DNA of 64,000 bases from Legionella micdadei (GTDB lineage Bacteria > Pseudomonadota > Gammaproteobacteria > Legionellales > Legionellaceae), in contig NZ_LN614830.1 of the NCBI RefSeq assembly GCF_000953635.1, positions 1,417,001-1,481,000 on the forward strand, in the 5' to 3' direction. Positions 19,114 to 28,144 of the stretch are shown here, piece after piece. A program made the translations under genes and the position numbers. How positions within the stretch are numbered: the stretch's first letter is position 1; each line of letters opens with the position of its first letter. The notes below the pieces were generated by a model, which was not told the DNA's origin, made no database searches, and saw only the letters and a program-made list of their open reading frames with translations.

Positions 19114-19213
19114 TGCGAAAGCCTTATTTTTATTATTTTGCCGGACAGTGTACTAAATAATACTTAAGCAATAAACCTTTTGCTCTCTTGAAGTTTAATC
19201 TAACCAACCTCAG

Positions 19214-19975
19214 TTAAAACTTATCTTTTTCAGCCCTAATCTGTTTAAAAACAGATAAAGAATCGTCCTCTTGACAGCCTCTAAGTTTGGCGTGTTCTTT
19301 GACTGCTGTTACATGGGTCCTGAGAAAAGGGTTGATTTGCTTTTCAATCGCAATACTTGACGGAAGGGATAAGGGAGTCCCTTGATTAAGTAATTTTTTC
19401 AAATGATTGTGGATCGCCATGTTATCCGGTTCGATTGTTACGGCAAAACGAAGATTTTGTAGAGTGTATTCATGCGCACAATAGACCAGAGTGTCGTCTG
19501 GTAAGGTTTTAAGCTTTTGCAAAGAGTCATGCAAGGTTTCAAGAGTACCATCGAATACCCGTCCACAGCCTGCGGAAAATAAAGTATCGCCGCAGAATAA
19601 CCATTGGTGGTTAGGTTCATAAAGGCAAACATGAGTAGAGGTGTGTCCAGGTGTCGCTAAAACAGTGAATCGACAAGAATCAATCTCTAAGATATCGCCA
19701 TCCTGTAAAATATGTGTAACATGGAGAATACGCAGATCTTCAGGACCATAGACGGCAATCCCAGGATTTCTTTTAAGCAGGTCGGATGTTCCACCAATAT
19801 GATCGTAATGATGATGGGTGAGCAAAATGGCCTTAAGTGTTAAGTTTTTTTGCTTTAAAAAATCAAGGACAGGCTTTGCATCACCTGGATCGACACAAAT
19901 CGCCTGCTGTTTATTCTCATCCAGAATTGTCCAGATATAGTTATCGGTAAATGCTGGAAGCGGTATTACCTTCAT
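19214..19975 (-). CDS. gloB: Hydroxyacylglutathione hydrolase (glyoxalase II)
   Basis: A 253-residue metallo-beta-lactamase-fold hydrolase. THHHYDHIGG at residues 53-62 supplies the binuclear metal ligands, TPGHTSTHVC and FCGDTLFSAGCGR supply further ligands, and YCAHEYT supplies the last His. It hydrolyses S-lactoylglutathione to D-lactate and glutathione in methylglyoxal detoxification. AAAGGGAA precedes the ATG. It lies 38 bases after rlmJ on the same strand. Confidence 0.95.
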   Translation of the reverse strand: MKVIPLPAFTDNYIWTILDENKQQAICVDPGDAKPVLDFLKQKNLTLKAILLTHHHYDHIGGTSDLLKRNPGIAVYGPEDLRILHVTHILQDGDILEIDSCRFTVLATPGHTSTHVCLYEPNHQWLFCGDTLFSAGCGRVFDGTLETLHDSLQKLKTLPDDTLVYCAHEYTLQNLRFAVTIEPDNMAIHNHLKKLLNQGTPLSLPSSIAIEKQINPFLRTHVTAVKEHAKLRGCQEDDSLSVFKQIRAEKDKF

Positions 19976-20013
19976 TGAAATTCCCTTTCTCTTTTGTCAC
20001 TTTTAAGTTTATG

Positions 20014-20844
20014 CTAAAGAGATTCAACAATAAAGGAAGAAAAACCAGGATTAAATACGGTACACAAGTGCTTAAGTGCGATTTTTATTTCTTCAGCAAG
20101 AACATAGGGTGGATTAATAATCCATAAACCACAGCCAGTCATTCCAGCTTGAATGAAGCTTGTTAAATTAAATTCAACGCGCAAAGCGTTTTTGGCGCCT
20201 ATATTACCCATTGAGCGCAATAATTGCTCATGAAGTCGTTTGTCAAGGATTGGGTACCAAAGACAGAAAACCCCTGTGGCGAAACGCTGGTATGACGATT
20301 TAATTGCTTTGGGCACTTCTTTGTAATCTGTTTTTATCTCATAAGAGGGATCAATGAAAATGAGGCCGCGACGCTCGATAGGGGGAAGCAATGCATGAAG
20401 ATTGACGATCCCATCGTTATGACTGTAAAAAACCCTTTTTCCAGGGTGTGGTAATTTTTGCAAGCACTCAAATTCACGCGGATGCAATTCACAGCAATAT
20501 AATCTATCTTGTGGACGAAGAATATCGATAGCTAAAGAAGGTGAGCCTGGATAAAAACGTAGATCTTCTGATGCGTTAACGCGGCTAATTGCATGGAGAT
20601 AGGGTGTAAACACGTCAGGTAATTTCGATTTTTGTGGCCAAAGAAGACTAATTCCTTGAAGATTCTCACCGGTTTTCATTGCTTGGCTATTTTTCAAATC
20701 ATAAATTCCTCGACCTGCATGTGTTTCAAGGTAAAAAATAGGCTTCTCTTTGCTGGTCATGTAAATCAATAGCCGTGAAAGGGTAAAATGTTTAATGACA
20801 TCGGCAAAATTACCTGCGTGATATCCGTGTTGATAACTGAGCAT
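20014..20844 (-). CDS. rlmJ: 23S rRNA (adenine2030-N6)-methyltransferase RlmJ
   Basis: A 276-residue class I SAM-dependent methyltransferase. It has the family N-terminus LSYQHGYHAGNFADVIKHFT, the FYPGSPSLA motif and the catalytic (D/N)PPY-type motif present as FIDPSYE. It methylates N6 of A2030 in 23S rRNA. The length matches the E. coli enzyme. It is followed on the same strand by gloB. Confidence 0.94.
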   Translation of the reverse strand: MLSYQHGYHAGNFADVIKHFTLSRLLIYMTSKEKPIFYLETHAGRGIYDLKNSQAMKTGENLQGISLLWPQKSKLPDVFTPYLHAISRVNASEDLRFYPGSPSLAIDILRPQDRLYCCELHPREFECLQKLPHPGKRVFYSHNDGIVNLHALLPPIERRGLIFIDPSYEIKTDYKEVPKAIKSSYQRFATGVFCLWYPILDKRLHEQLLRSMGNIGAKNALRVEFNLTSFIQAGMTGCGLWIINPPYVLAEEIKIALKHLCTVFNPGFSSFIVESL

Positions 20845-20952
20845 GAGATAGCCAGTACAATAAGTTTGAGCGAAGTATATACCTAAGGCAGGTTAATTTC
20901 ATCCTGGTTTATTCTAAAAACATCGTATAAGAATGAAGGACATGATAAATTT

Positions 20953-21642
20953 TCAACCCGGCCATTCTTTATCACCAAACAAGGGACCAAAGAATTCAGG
21001 GCAGTTGTGAATGCGACTCCAAAATAAATTACCAAAGTCAAAATGCCACCATTCATATTGGTAAGAGGTAAAGCCGACTTTTTCAAGTACTCTACGAAGG
21101 AGCTGCCTTCGTTGTTTAATGCTTTTTTCCTCAAAAGATAAGTTGGCCATTTGATCGAAATAATCGCGATGCGCTCTTGTGGTGCAATCATCGAAAGGGG
21201 TGCCCATATCTAATTCTTTACCACTGGTTGTTTCACATAAGGTTAAGTCAATAGCACCCCCGCTGAGATGGGGTGGACAATAGGCGTCACCTACTTTTGC
21301 TGGTAAAGAAACGTATTTTTTAGTTTCCTCAAAATTTTCTTGATCATTGAGATGAGGGAATTTAACTAGAATTTCTTTGCGCATCCATTCAAAAAGTGCG
21401 GCCTGTATGGCTCTTGGACGGTAAACATCCCAAAGAAGAAAACTGTATTCTTGAGGGAGTAATTCAACCGCTTTAAGCAAGCGTTTTAGAACGGCGTTCC
21501 TACCATAAATTAAGGGTGAAGGACTAAGGCCAAGTTCGAAATAAATAGGTTGTATAAAAATTCGAGGGTGAAGTTCATTAGTAAACTCTACTGCCTCAAA
21601 CTCTGTTTCAGGTAATGCATAAGGTGATTTTCCTACCATCAT
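20953..21642 (-). CDS. D-alanyl-D-alanine dipeptidase (VanX/DdpX family)
   Basis: A 229-residue zinc dipeptidase of peptidase family M15D. It has the ligand segment HLSGGAIDLTL (His and Asp), the catalytic and third-ligand segment YQYEWWHFDFGN, and the substrate-arginine region WDVYRPRAIQAALFEWM. It hydrolyses D-Ala-D-Ala, most likely for peptidoglycan turnover and recycling. No vancomycin-resistance ligase or dehydrogenase lies nearby, so a resistance role is unlikely. No signal peptide is obvious, suggesting a cytoplasmic location. Confidence 0.88.
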   Translation of the reverse strand: MMVGKSPYALPETEFEAVEFTNELHPRIFIQPIYFELGLSPSPLIYGRNAVLKRLLKAVELLPQEYSFLLWDVYRPRAIQAALFEWMRKEILVKFPHLNDQENFEETKKYVSLPAKVGDAYCPPHLSGGAIDLTLCETTSGKELDMGTPFDDCTTRAHRDYFDQMANLSFEEKSIKQRRQLLRRVLEKVGFTSYQYEWWHFDFGNLFWSRIHNCPEFFGPLFGDKEWPG

Positions 21643-21818
21643 CTTCGGAGCCTATACATGAAAAAATGATATTGAATTTAGTAATCCAATTTAGTACCGC
21701 CTATGTTTTGCGTTTTAGCTCGAGACTATAAACTAAACACATTAGATTTCGAGAATAAACCGCACTACGTAGAAGTCAAGCATTTTTCTTGTATAGCCTG
21801 GTCAATTTAACCTGATTT

Positions 21819-22307
21819 TTAAAGGCTAAAACTAGCGTTTTCATTGGGTGAAGCACAGGTCATTTTTAACTTCTTATCTAGCATTCTTTGTTCCCGGGCA
21901 CGAATGGCCATTTGCAGTTCGAGAAGAAAAGCTGTGGGATGTGATTCTGTCCGAGACCTTGACGAATTGTCTTCTGCTTGGTTTTGTGCCCATTCTGGGC
22001 CAGATTGTAGATCAAAGTTATCATTGTAAAAGGAATTCAAGGTGTGAGATGCGGATTGGTAAGCGGTTTGGAATTTTTTACAACCTTCAAAAAATTGGGG
22101 GTTACTTTCTACAAGGTGCAGAGCTGTGGAGGCAAGGCAGCCGGTCACCAGTTCATCTTTAAAGATCTGGGAGTTCCTAGTGATTTTTTCTAACAGGGTT
22201 TTTAGGCCATCATAAAGCGTTTTATAGTCATGGTCTTTTTTACCTGTTGCTTCATATTCGTTTGCAAACTTCCTTAGCAATTCTAAACATTCTTTACTGA
22301 TTGGCAT
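21819..22307 (-). CDS. Hypothetical helical protein
   Basis: A 162-residue protein that looks mostly helical (LELLRKFANEYEAT, then LYDGLKTLLEKITRNSQIF). A polar Asn/Ser/Arg-rich linker lies around residues 100-125 and a basic helix near the end (RAREQRMLDKKLK). There is no signal peptide or membrane segment. I do not recognise the family. Small, helical, polar-tailed proteins like this are common among Legionella Dot/Icm substrates, but there is no clear Glu-rich signal here. It is a single gene between the dipeptidase and the hydroxylase. Confidence 0.6.
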   Translation of the reverse strand: MPISKECLELLRKFANEYEATGKKDHDYKTLYDGLKTLLEKITRNSQIFKDELVTGCLASTALHLVESNPQFFEGCKKFQTAYQSASHTLNSFYNDNFDLQSGPEWAQNQAEDNSSRSRTESHPTAFLLELQMAIRAREQRMLDKKLKMTCASPNENASFSL

Positions 22308-22378
22308 TCCCTTACTCCATCGGTAACTGTAGTTCTATTAGATACCAAATTGGATTGGAATGCAACAAATAATATAAC

Positions 22379-23095
22379 TTATTGAGCTATTGGTTTAACT
22401 TCTTCATCATATTGTAAAGCACGTTTTACGACCTTACGCCCATAAAAAAAACGGCCAATAACATTGGTAACGAATTGGTTCACTAAATGCGGCAAGAAAG
22501 GCATAGGTCTTAGCACATCGATAATGAGAACAGCTCGATAATCATCACTTTCATTTCTCACTTCGTGCGGCCAGGAATCGTCAAATAAGACTGCTTCACC
22601 TTCGCGCCAAGTATAGGATTGATTATTAACGATGATTTGTGGTGGGTTATTTTGCGGAACATGAATGCCTAAATGGTAACGTAAGTAGCCGATGTAGGGG
22701 CCTTTGTGAAGCGGTATGGATTTTCCGGGTTCTAAAATAGAAAAAAAAGCTTGGATTAAATTAGGAACTTGTTTTATTAGATTACAAAGCGTTGGACATA
22801 AGGTTTCTGCTCTTTCCAATTGATACCCGAGAAGGTACAGCATAAAAACATTCCAATTTTTTTGTGTTGCATCGGAAATATCAGCTTCACCAGGGTCTAT
22901 ATCGTGATATCGAGGCAATTGATGGGAGTTGCTTAACACATTCTCAAACTCTTTCTTTATGATTGAAAAGTGCTTTGTGATTTCATTCAGAGCAGGAAAA
23001 GTTTGTTCAATATCAAAAAAAGTCGGGCGCTTATCATAACCCACGTAACGCCCATACAAGTTATTAACAATGTCTTTAAAATAATGATAGTCCAT
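22379..23095 (-). CDS. Aspartyl/asparaginyl beta-hydroxylase-family dioxygenase (LpxO-like)
   Basis: A 238-residue Fe(II)/2-oxoglutarate-dependent oxygenase. The double-stranded beta-helix core contains SIPLHKGPYIGYLRYHLGIH (first iron His), EGEAVLFDDSWPHEVRNESD (second His) and the 2-oxoglutarate region RAVLIIDVLRPMP. This HxG form occurs in LpxO enzymes, which hydroxylate lipid A acyl chains, as well as in peptidyl hydroxylases, so the substrate is open. A second paralogue lies at 32286. It is a single-gene unit. Confidence 0.85.
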   Translation of the reverse strand: MDYHYFKDIVNNLYGRYVGYDKRPTFFDIEQTFPALNEITKHFSIIKKEFENVLSNSHQLPRYHDIDPGEADISDATQKNWNVFMLYLLGYQLERAETLCPTLCNLIKQVPNLIQAFFSILEPGKSIPLHKGPYIGYLRYHLGIHVPQNNPPQIIVNNQSYTWREGEAVLFDDSWPHEVRNESDDYRAVLIIDVLRPMPFLPHLVNQFVTNVIGRFFYGRKVVKRALQYDEEVKPIAQ

Positions 23096-23162
23096 TACTT
23101 CTTTCCGAAAAGGATTAAGGGTTATGAATCTAGGGTATTAGGGTGATGAAGTCAATTGCTTA

Positions 23163-23573
23163 CTACCAATTAAAATCGTAACGCCTTTGTCCAGACCCCC
23201 ACTTATCGTATGCAACGACTGTCATTTTGTTGTTAGATAGAAGCGTAAATTCGATAAGTGGGCCCCAGAATGGGTTATAAAAACTAAAACTATGGTTTGG
23301 CTCATTTCCAGCAAAGTTGATTTCACAATTCAGCTGATCGGGATCCGGATAACCCATACCATCATTTAAACTTATGTCAAATTGAGTTGAACCCTCCGAA
23401 TGACCAGCTGCTTCTACTGGAAAATTGCCAATGTTATTTTTGTGACAAATGATTCTGGCAGCTTGATCAGACTGATTGTTAAGTTTAAAGCAGCTCCAGT
23501 TATACACACAGGGTTTAGCAAAACCAGAACTTGCTATTAATGACATTAGAACAAAGGAAGAAAATTTATACAT
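23163..23573 (-). CDS. Hypothetical secreted protein
   Basis: A 136-residue protein with a clear signal peptide (MYKFSSFVLMSLIASSGFA) and a small mature domain of predicted beta-strands with four cysteines (Cys at CVYNWSCF, RIICHKN and LNCEINF), compatible with disulfides in the periplasm or outside the cell. It is rich in Asn, Phe and Trp. I cannot assign a family. Confidence 0.65.
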   Translation of the reverse strand: MYKFSSFVLMSLIASSGFAKPCVYNWSCFKLNNQSDQAARIICHKNNIGNFPVEAAGHSEGSTQFDISLNDGMGYPDPDQLNCEINFAGNEPNHSFSFYNPFWGPLIEFTLLSNNKMTVVAYDKWGSGQRRYDFNW

Positions 23574-23720
23574 GATTTAAATGCACCTAATTCCAGGAGT
23601 TTGTTTTTTTATCATGATTGTTATTTATATGTCAATCAGTGTATTTAATCGTCTATGAGTTGATTGTACTTCTTATGCTATGCTTTTAAAACGCGGATGA
23701 TCACTTATAGAGATATCCAC

Positions 23721-24938
23721 ATGGAAAAGAGGCTGTATAAGTATCTTGTTTGGTTCATCGTCACGCTATATGTGGTTTACGCTTTTAGTCTAAATACAGC
23801 AGCAGCTGTTTTTTCTAATGCGATAAAGGCAACACTCGGTGCAAGTGATCTCCAAGCTTCTCTTGCAACTGGCGCATTTATTTTAGGTTTTGCTTGCATG
23901 CAGATTCCTGCAGGTTATTTGTTAGATAAATTTAATGCGAAATACATTGTTAGTTTGGGGGTATTTTTATTAGCAGCAGGAAACTGTGTAACCTCAATTT
24001 CAACTAATCTTTTTCTTTTCACCTTATCGAATTTGCTGCAAGGTATCGGCGCCTCGTTTTCTTTTGTTGCAGCAGCAGTGCTGATAGCACAATGGTTTAA
24101 AGAAAATAATTTTCCTATCTTATTTGGTTTGACCCAAACATTATCATGCATTTTTGCAGGGATACTTCACTACTATTTTATTGTTGCCTTGGAGAGTTAT
24201 TCGTGGGGCTTTATTTTTAAAGAGCTTGCAATCAGTGGTTTTATTTTATTCGTTTTAGTTTTGGTTTTTGTGAAAAGCCCAGCTGGATATGTGAACAAAA
24301 AACCAATTTCGTTCAATCAGTCGTTAAGTCTGACCCTCGGTAATAGGCAAATTTTGCTCTGCTCAGTTGCTGCAGCTGCTTCGTTTGGTGTCCTGCTTGC
24401 CTATGCTGGTTTTTGGTATAGTTCTGTTCGGGCATTCTACTCTGTTGATAAATTAGACGCTGCTATAACGAGTGGGGTGATTTTCGTGGGTATAGGTATC
24501 GGCACACCCCTATTAGGATGGTTTTCAAACCTGGCCAAATCCAGGGTCATGGTGATTCATCTGTCTTTAGTACTTGGGACAATGGCTTTATTATTGGATT
24601 TGTATCTGCCTCACTTTCAGATTAATACCTTGATTTTTACTGAAATAACATCTTTTTTGACAGGTTTTTTTCTGTCTGGTTCAATGCTTTTTTATACTGT
24701 TGTGAGTGAAATTGCCGATAATCAAACTCGTGGGGTCGCAATTAGTTTGCTGAATACTTCGGTCTTTTTATTCAATACATTGATGTTGTTTATTCCCTAT
24801 CTGTTCATCACCGCCATCTCAAAACAGTTCTTCACTTATCTATGGGTACTTCCTTTTTCTACCATGTTTTCGATACTGATCGTTTATTTTATAAGCGAAC
24901 CAAAAATTCTGGGTGAAAATAGCAAAATTAGTGCATAA
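23721..24938 (+). CDS. Major facilitator superfamily transporter
   Basis: A carrier of 405 residues with about 12 membrane helices. The loop 2-3 signature is AGYLLDKFNAKYIVSLG and the TM4 region is LLQGIGASFSFVAAAVLIAQ. The ATG at 23721 is preferred because MEKRLYKYLVWF leads directly into TM1. An in-frame ATG at 23697 and a TTG at 23664 would add an atypical extension. Legionella uses MFS carriers for nutrient uptake in the vacuole (Pht family) and for siderophore transport; nothing here fixes the substrate. Confidence 0.88.
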   Translation: MEKRLYKYLVWFIVTLYVVYAFSLNTAAAVFSNAIKATLGASDLQASLATGAFILGFACMQIPAGYLLDKFNAKYIVSLGVFLLAAGNCVTSISTNLFLFTLSNLLQGIGASFSFVAAAVLIAQWFKENNFPILFGLTQTLSCIFAGILHYYFIVALESYSWGFIFKELAISGFILFVLVLVFVKSPAGYVNKKPISFNQSLSLTLGNRQILLCSVAAAASFGVLLAYAGFWYSSVRAFYSVDKLDAAITSGVIFVGIGIGTPLLGWFSNLAKSRVMVIHLSLVLGTMALLLDLYLPHFQINTLIFTEITSFLTGFFLSGSMLFYTVVSEIADNQTRGVAISLLNTSVFLFNTLMLFIPYLFITAISKQFFTYLWVLPFSTMFSILIVYFISEPKILGENSKISA

Positions 24939-25033
24939 AACTTGCTTGGAAAAATTAATCCTGGAGTTCTTTTGAAATTTTTACTATACCCATATCATTG
25001 TGTATAGAGAAATAAATCAGTGGAGGAGTATCA

Positions 25034-25486
25034 ATGAAGTTCATCGCTGGAATGATGGCTATGGTTATTAGCACTTCACTTTTTGCGGATTCAAGTACTC
25101 AACCGCAAACTGAGGGGTGTATTGTTGAGGGAAGCCAGATCCAGCTCATGGGTAAATTGATAAGTGAGACTTTTCCAAAAATGTCTGATGATGCAAATCC
25201 GAAAGACGAGGTAGCATCAGAAACTTACTGGATTCTTTCAACCGAAAAATCCTATTGTGGCGAAAGTTATAATTCGGAAACCAAAGCATTAGATCGCATT
25301 GGAGAGCCGACATCCCGTTTTCAATTAATTTTTAAACCTGAACAATTTGATGATCAACATGATTTATTGGGTAAAAAGGTTATTGTTGAGGGGAAAATGC
25401 TGCTTCCTAATTCAGGACAGCATCATGCTAAGATGTTGATCGATGTGAATACCATTGAATCTGCGACTTGCAGCTCAGAGTTATAG
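25034..25486 (+). CDS. Secreted DUF4431-like protein
   Basis: A 150-residue protein with a signal peptide (MKFIAGMMAMVISTSLFADS) and a small beta-barrel-like domain (IQLMGKLISETFP, then YWILSTEKSYCGE, then GKKVIVEGKMLLPNSGQHHA). The pattern of a G-K-L strand, a displayed YWIL strand and a late V-x-V-x-G strand resembles DUF4431 (OB-like) proteins; this is from memory of the family pattern. It has a strong GGAGG-type ribosome site. Its 3' end overlaps the end of the convergent metalloprotease gene by six bases. Confidence 0.65.
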   Translation: MKFIAGMMAMVISTSLFADSSTQPQTEGCIVEGSQIQLMGKLISETFPKMSDDANPKDEVASETYWILSTEKSYCGESYNSETKALDRIGEPTSRFQLIFKPEQFDDQHDLLGKKVIVEGKMLLPNSGQHHAKMLIDVNTIESATCSSEL

Positions 25487-27160
25487 CATGTCATCATCAT
25501 GACAATGGACGGTATCAATTCCAACTTTTTCAAAAATTGATTGCACTCGCTTGCGATCTGTCTGTAGGTCGTCTGCAGCATGAAGTACTCCACAAGCACC
25601 TGATTCAAAATCTGTGGTTGGAGTCCAATAGCTTATATTAGCGTTGATCATAATTTGATAGGCCTTTCTAAGACCAATTTCTTCGGAAAGCAAGTAAAAA
25701 ACTCGATTAAATATGCCGCTGCCTCTATGCACGATATAATTTTGCCTTTCGATAATATTAGGAATTGATCGTTCTGCGTTGGTTATCAACTCCTGATAAC
25801 TGATTGCACAAAAAGAATGACTTTTTTCAGCGATAGATTTGTCAAAACAATCAGCAGAACTTCCATCAGAAGAAGGGAAATCCATAAAGCGTAAGGCTTT
25901 TCCAAGTGAATCGCGAGTGATTGTTTCTCCTATTCCCCAAGTGATTTGGTTAGGTATTGCGTATGCTTTATTGTAAAAATCAGGATTAGTTTGAAGCAGG
26001 TATGCGCGCGCTGTTTGGCCCGCCATATCGGATAGTGATTCATTGAGAGAACCTGATTGATCATGATATTCAAGATTAGAATGCTGCTCGGTAAAACCAT
26101 GGGTAACTTCATGGCCTGCTACATCCAAAGAAACGAGAGGATAAAAATCTTCTCCGTCTCCGAATGTCATGGTTTGGCCATCCCAGAAAGCGTTATCGTA
26201 AAGCTCACCGAAATGAGTGCGCATGACAAGTTTCATTGGCTCGCCATTCTTATGCTGCAATGCATTCAAACCGTACCAATTTTTATACATGTCTATAATG
26301 ACATGGCCAAAATAATAGGCATCGTTATTCGGTGAAAAAGCGCCGTTAATCGGATCCCCGTTGTTATTGTTGCATGTGTATTGGTAGGGTGTGCGTAATT
26401 CTCCCCCCCAATCCCATTCAGAGCCGACATTTATCAATTTCACCTTGTCATTTTCCATAATGCAATTGTTATCAATTTGGGTGACATCTAAAGCGGGTAA
26501 GCCATCTTTTCCGTACCAATATTCGTTTGTTTTTTCATTGCCACCTGGTCCCGTATCTAGATAGGCTTTGATGTTATCCCATTGTTTTATCATTTCACCC
26601 GTGTGTGCATTAATAAGAAAAAAGGGCCATGTAGGTTTGTTATTGCTTGGATTGATTGTCTTAAAAGAAACAAGATAAGTAAGGGTAGGGTGACCGCTTG
26701 GATTTGTTCTTATTTGGAGCTGAGTTGCGTCTGCTGTGGTTGGCAGCTGAGAATTGCTCTCAAAATAAGCATTTTTAGCTAAGTGAAGCGCAGCTTGGGC
26801 ACTAAGGGTTGGATGAGTATTTAATTGAATTTCTTCAACTAAGCGTCCGCTTACCCAAGACTTTAATTCTGTATTTAGTCCTCTCTTCTTATCTTTTGCA
26901 ATCATAACTTGTGCTCCAATCACTGGAATGCCTCGATAAAATTGCTGGTATCTCGTAATCGTTTTGTGGGGGATTTCTGTTTGATTAATCGTCATTAAAG
27001 TATTAATTTCGGGTCTGGACATTGCTCTTTTTTGCAGTTGTTCTACCCGCTTAAATTGGTTCAATCTCGTTAGTGGGGCTTGATATAGGTTGATTATACT
27101 GCTAGCAATAATTTCAGACGAAAATGAGATTAAGGATAAGAAGAAAACTATTTTCACCAT
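25481..27160 (-). CDS. M4-family zinc metalloprotease (thermolysin/ProA-like), secreted
   Basis: A protease precursor of about 559 residues. It has a signal peptide (KIVFFLSLISFSSEIIAS), an FTP/PepSY-type propeptide (HKTITRYQQFYRGIPVIG), and a catalytic domain with VAGHEVTHGFTEQHSNLEYH (HExxH). The third zinc ligand Glu is in GSLNESLSDMAG, and the active-site His is in IVHRGSGIFNRVFYLL. The architecture matches secreted M4 proteases such as the Legionella major secretory protein ProA/Msp, a type II secretion substrate. Whether it is the ProA orthologue or a paralogue cannot be told here. The ATG at 27160 is preferred; an in-frame GTG at 27199 would put a polar extension before the signal peptide. 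Confidence 0.9.
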   Translation of the reverse strand: MVKIVFFLSLISFSSEIIASSIINLYQAPLTRLNQFKRVEQLQKRAMSRPEINTLMTINQTEIPHKTITRYQQFYRGIPVIGAQVMIAKDKKRGLNTELKSWVSGRLVEEIQLNTHPTLSAQAALHLAKNAYFESNSQLPTTADATQLQIRTNPSGHPTLTYLVSFKTINPSNNKPTWPFFLINAHTGEMIKQWDNIKAYLDTGPGGNEKTNEYWYGKDGLPALDVTQIDNNCIMENDKVKLINVGSEWDWGGELRTPYQYTCNNNNGDPINGAFSPNNDAYYFGHVIIDMYKNWYGLNALQHKNGEPMKLVMRTHFGELYDNAFWDGQTMTFGDGEDFYPLVSLDVAGHEVTHGFTEQHSNLEYHDQSGSLNESLSDMAGQTARAYLLQTNPDFYNKAYAIPNQITWGIGETITRDSLGKALRFMDFPSSDGSSADCFDKSIAEKSHSFCAISYQELITNAERSIPNIIERQNYIVHRGSGIFNRVFYLLSEEIGLRKAYQIMINANISYWTPTTDFESGACGVLHAADDLQTDRKRVQSIFEKVGIDTVHCHDDDML

Positions 27161-27320
27161 GGGATAATTTTGTTTTTTTGCAGGTGGTGATGGTGGCACA
27201 GATGAACAAAAAATTCAATATTACTGGATCGAACGTGCGGTGCTTATAGTTGCAGTAAAAAGCGCATAAAACAATCCATAGATTTGCTAGACTTAAATTG
27301 AAAAACCCTAAGAGATACCT

Positions 27321-28127
27321 ATGAAAATCGCCTGGCTTACTGACCTTCATCTAAATTTTCTAGATCGAAATTCGCGAAAGAGATTCTATGAATTTGTTTC
27401 AATCACTAAAGCCGATTTAATAATGATTAGTGGTGATATTGCCGAAGCTCCTTCGGTGAAAGAGATATTAATTGAAATGGAGAGGGAATTGAATCGTCCA
27501 ATCTATTTTGTGCTTGGAAATCACGATTACTATTTCGGTGACGTGCAAGAGGTCAGAGACGAAATGACCCAGTTAACAAATACTGAGCCGTTACTTTATT
27601 GGCTTCCAGCAATAAAACCGATTGCCTTGAAAAAGATGATCTATTTAGTAGGTCAGGATGGCTGGGCGGATGGTCGTTATGGTGATTATTACCACAGCCC
27701 AGTTGCGGTTAATGATAGTCGTCTTATTATCGATTTATTTTTACAACAAGGTTTGGGTAAGAAGCAATTGTTAAAGCAAATGCGGCAGTTAGCAGATACG
27801 GATGCGTTGCAATTAAAAAATAAATTACACGAAGCTGTAGATTTAGGGGCTAAGCAAATCTTAGTGATTACCCATGTTCCACCTTTTAAGGAAAATTGCT
27901 TTTATCGGGGCAAAGAAGGGACGCGTGATTTTTTGCCTTATTATGCCTCGCAGGCAACAGGGAATGTGTTACTTGAATTAGCGCATGAGTATCAGCAAAT
28001 ACACTTCTCAGTTTTTTGTGGACACACTCATGCTAAAAGCATCTATAAGCCTTTAACTAATCTAACAATTAAATCAGGGCAAGCTGAATATTATATGCCG
28101 GATATTCAAGAGATTATTACAATTTGA
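27321..28127 (+). CDS. Calcineurin-like metallophosphoesterase
   Basis: A 268-residue phosphoesterase with all family blocks in order: WLTDLHLN (Asp, His), SGDIAE (Asp), LGNHDYYF (Asn, His), ITHVPPF (His) and CGHTHAKS (His, His). These bind two metals to hydrolyse phosphomono- or diesters. The lack of a signal peptide suggests a cytoplasmic enzyme. The substrate is not visible; distant relatives act on cyclic nucleotides, nucleotides or proteins. Confidence 0.88.
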   Translation: MKIAWLTDLHLNFLDRNSRKRFYEFVSITKADLIMISGDIAEAPSVKEILIEMERELNRPIYFVLGNHDYYFGDVQEVRDEMTQLTNTEPLLYWLPAIKPIALKKMIYLVGQDGWADGRYGDYYHSPVAVNDSRLIIDLFLQQGLGKKQLLKQMRQLADTDALQLKNKLHEAVDLGAKQILVITHVPPFKENCFYRGKEGTRDFLPYYASQATGNVLLELAHEYQQIHFSVFCGHTHAKSIYKPLTNLTIKSGQAEYYMPDIQEIITI

Positions 28128-28144
28128 ACACTATCTTTTGATGG

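Noticed and set aside
20953-21642. VanX-like gene as part of a vancomycin-resistance cassette
   Set aside because: No VanH or VanA ligase or VanS/VanR genes nearby; a D-Ala-D-Ala recycling role is simpler.
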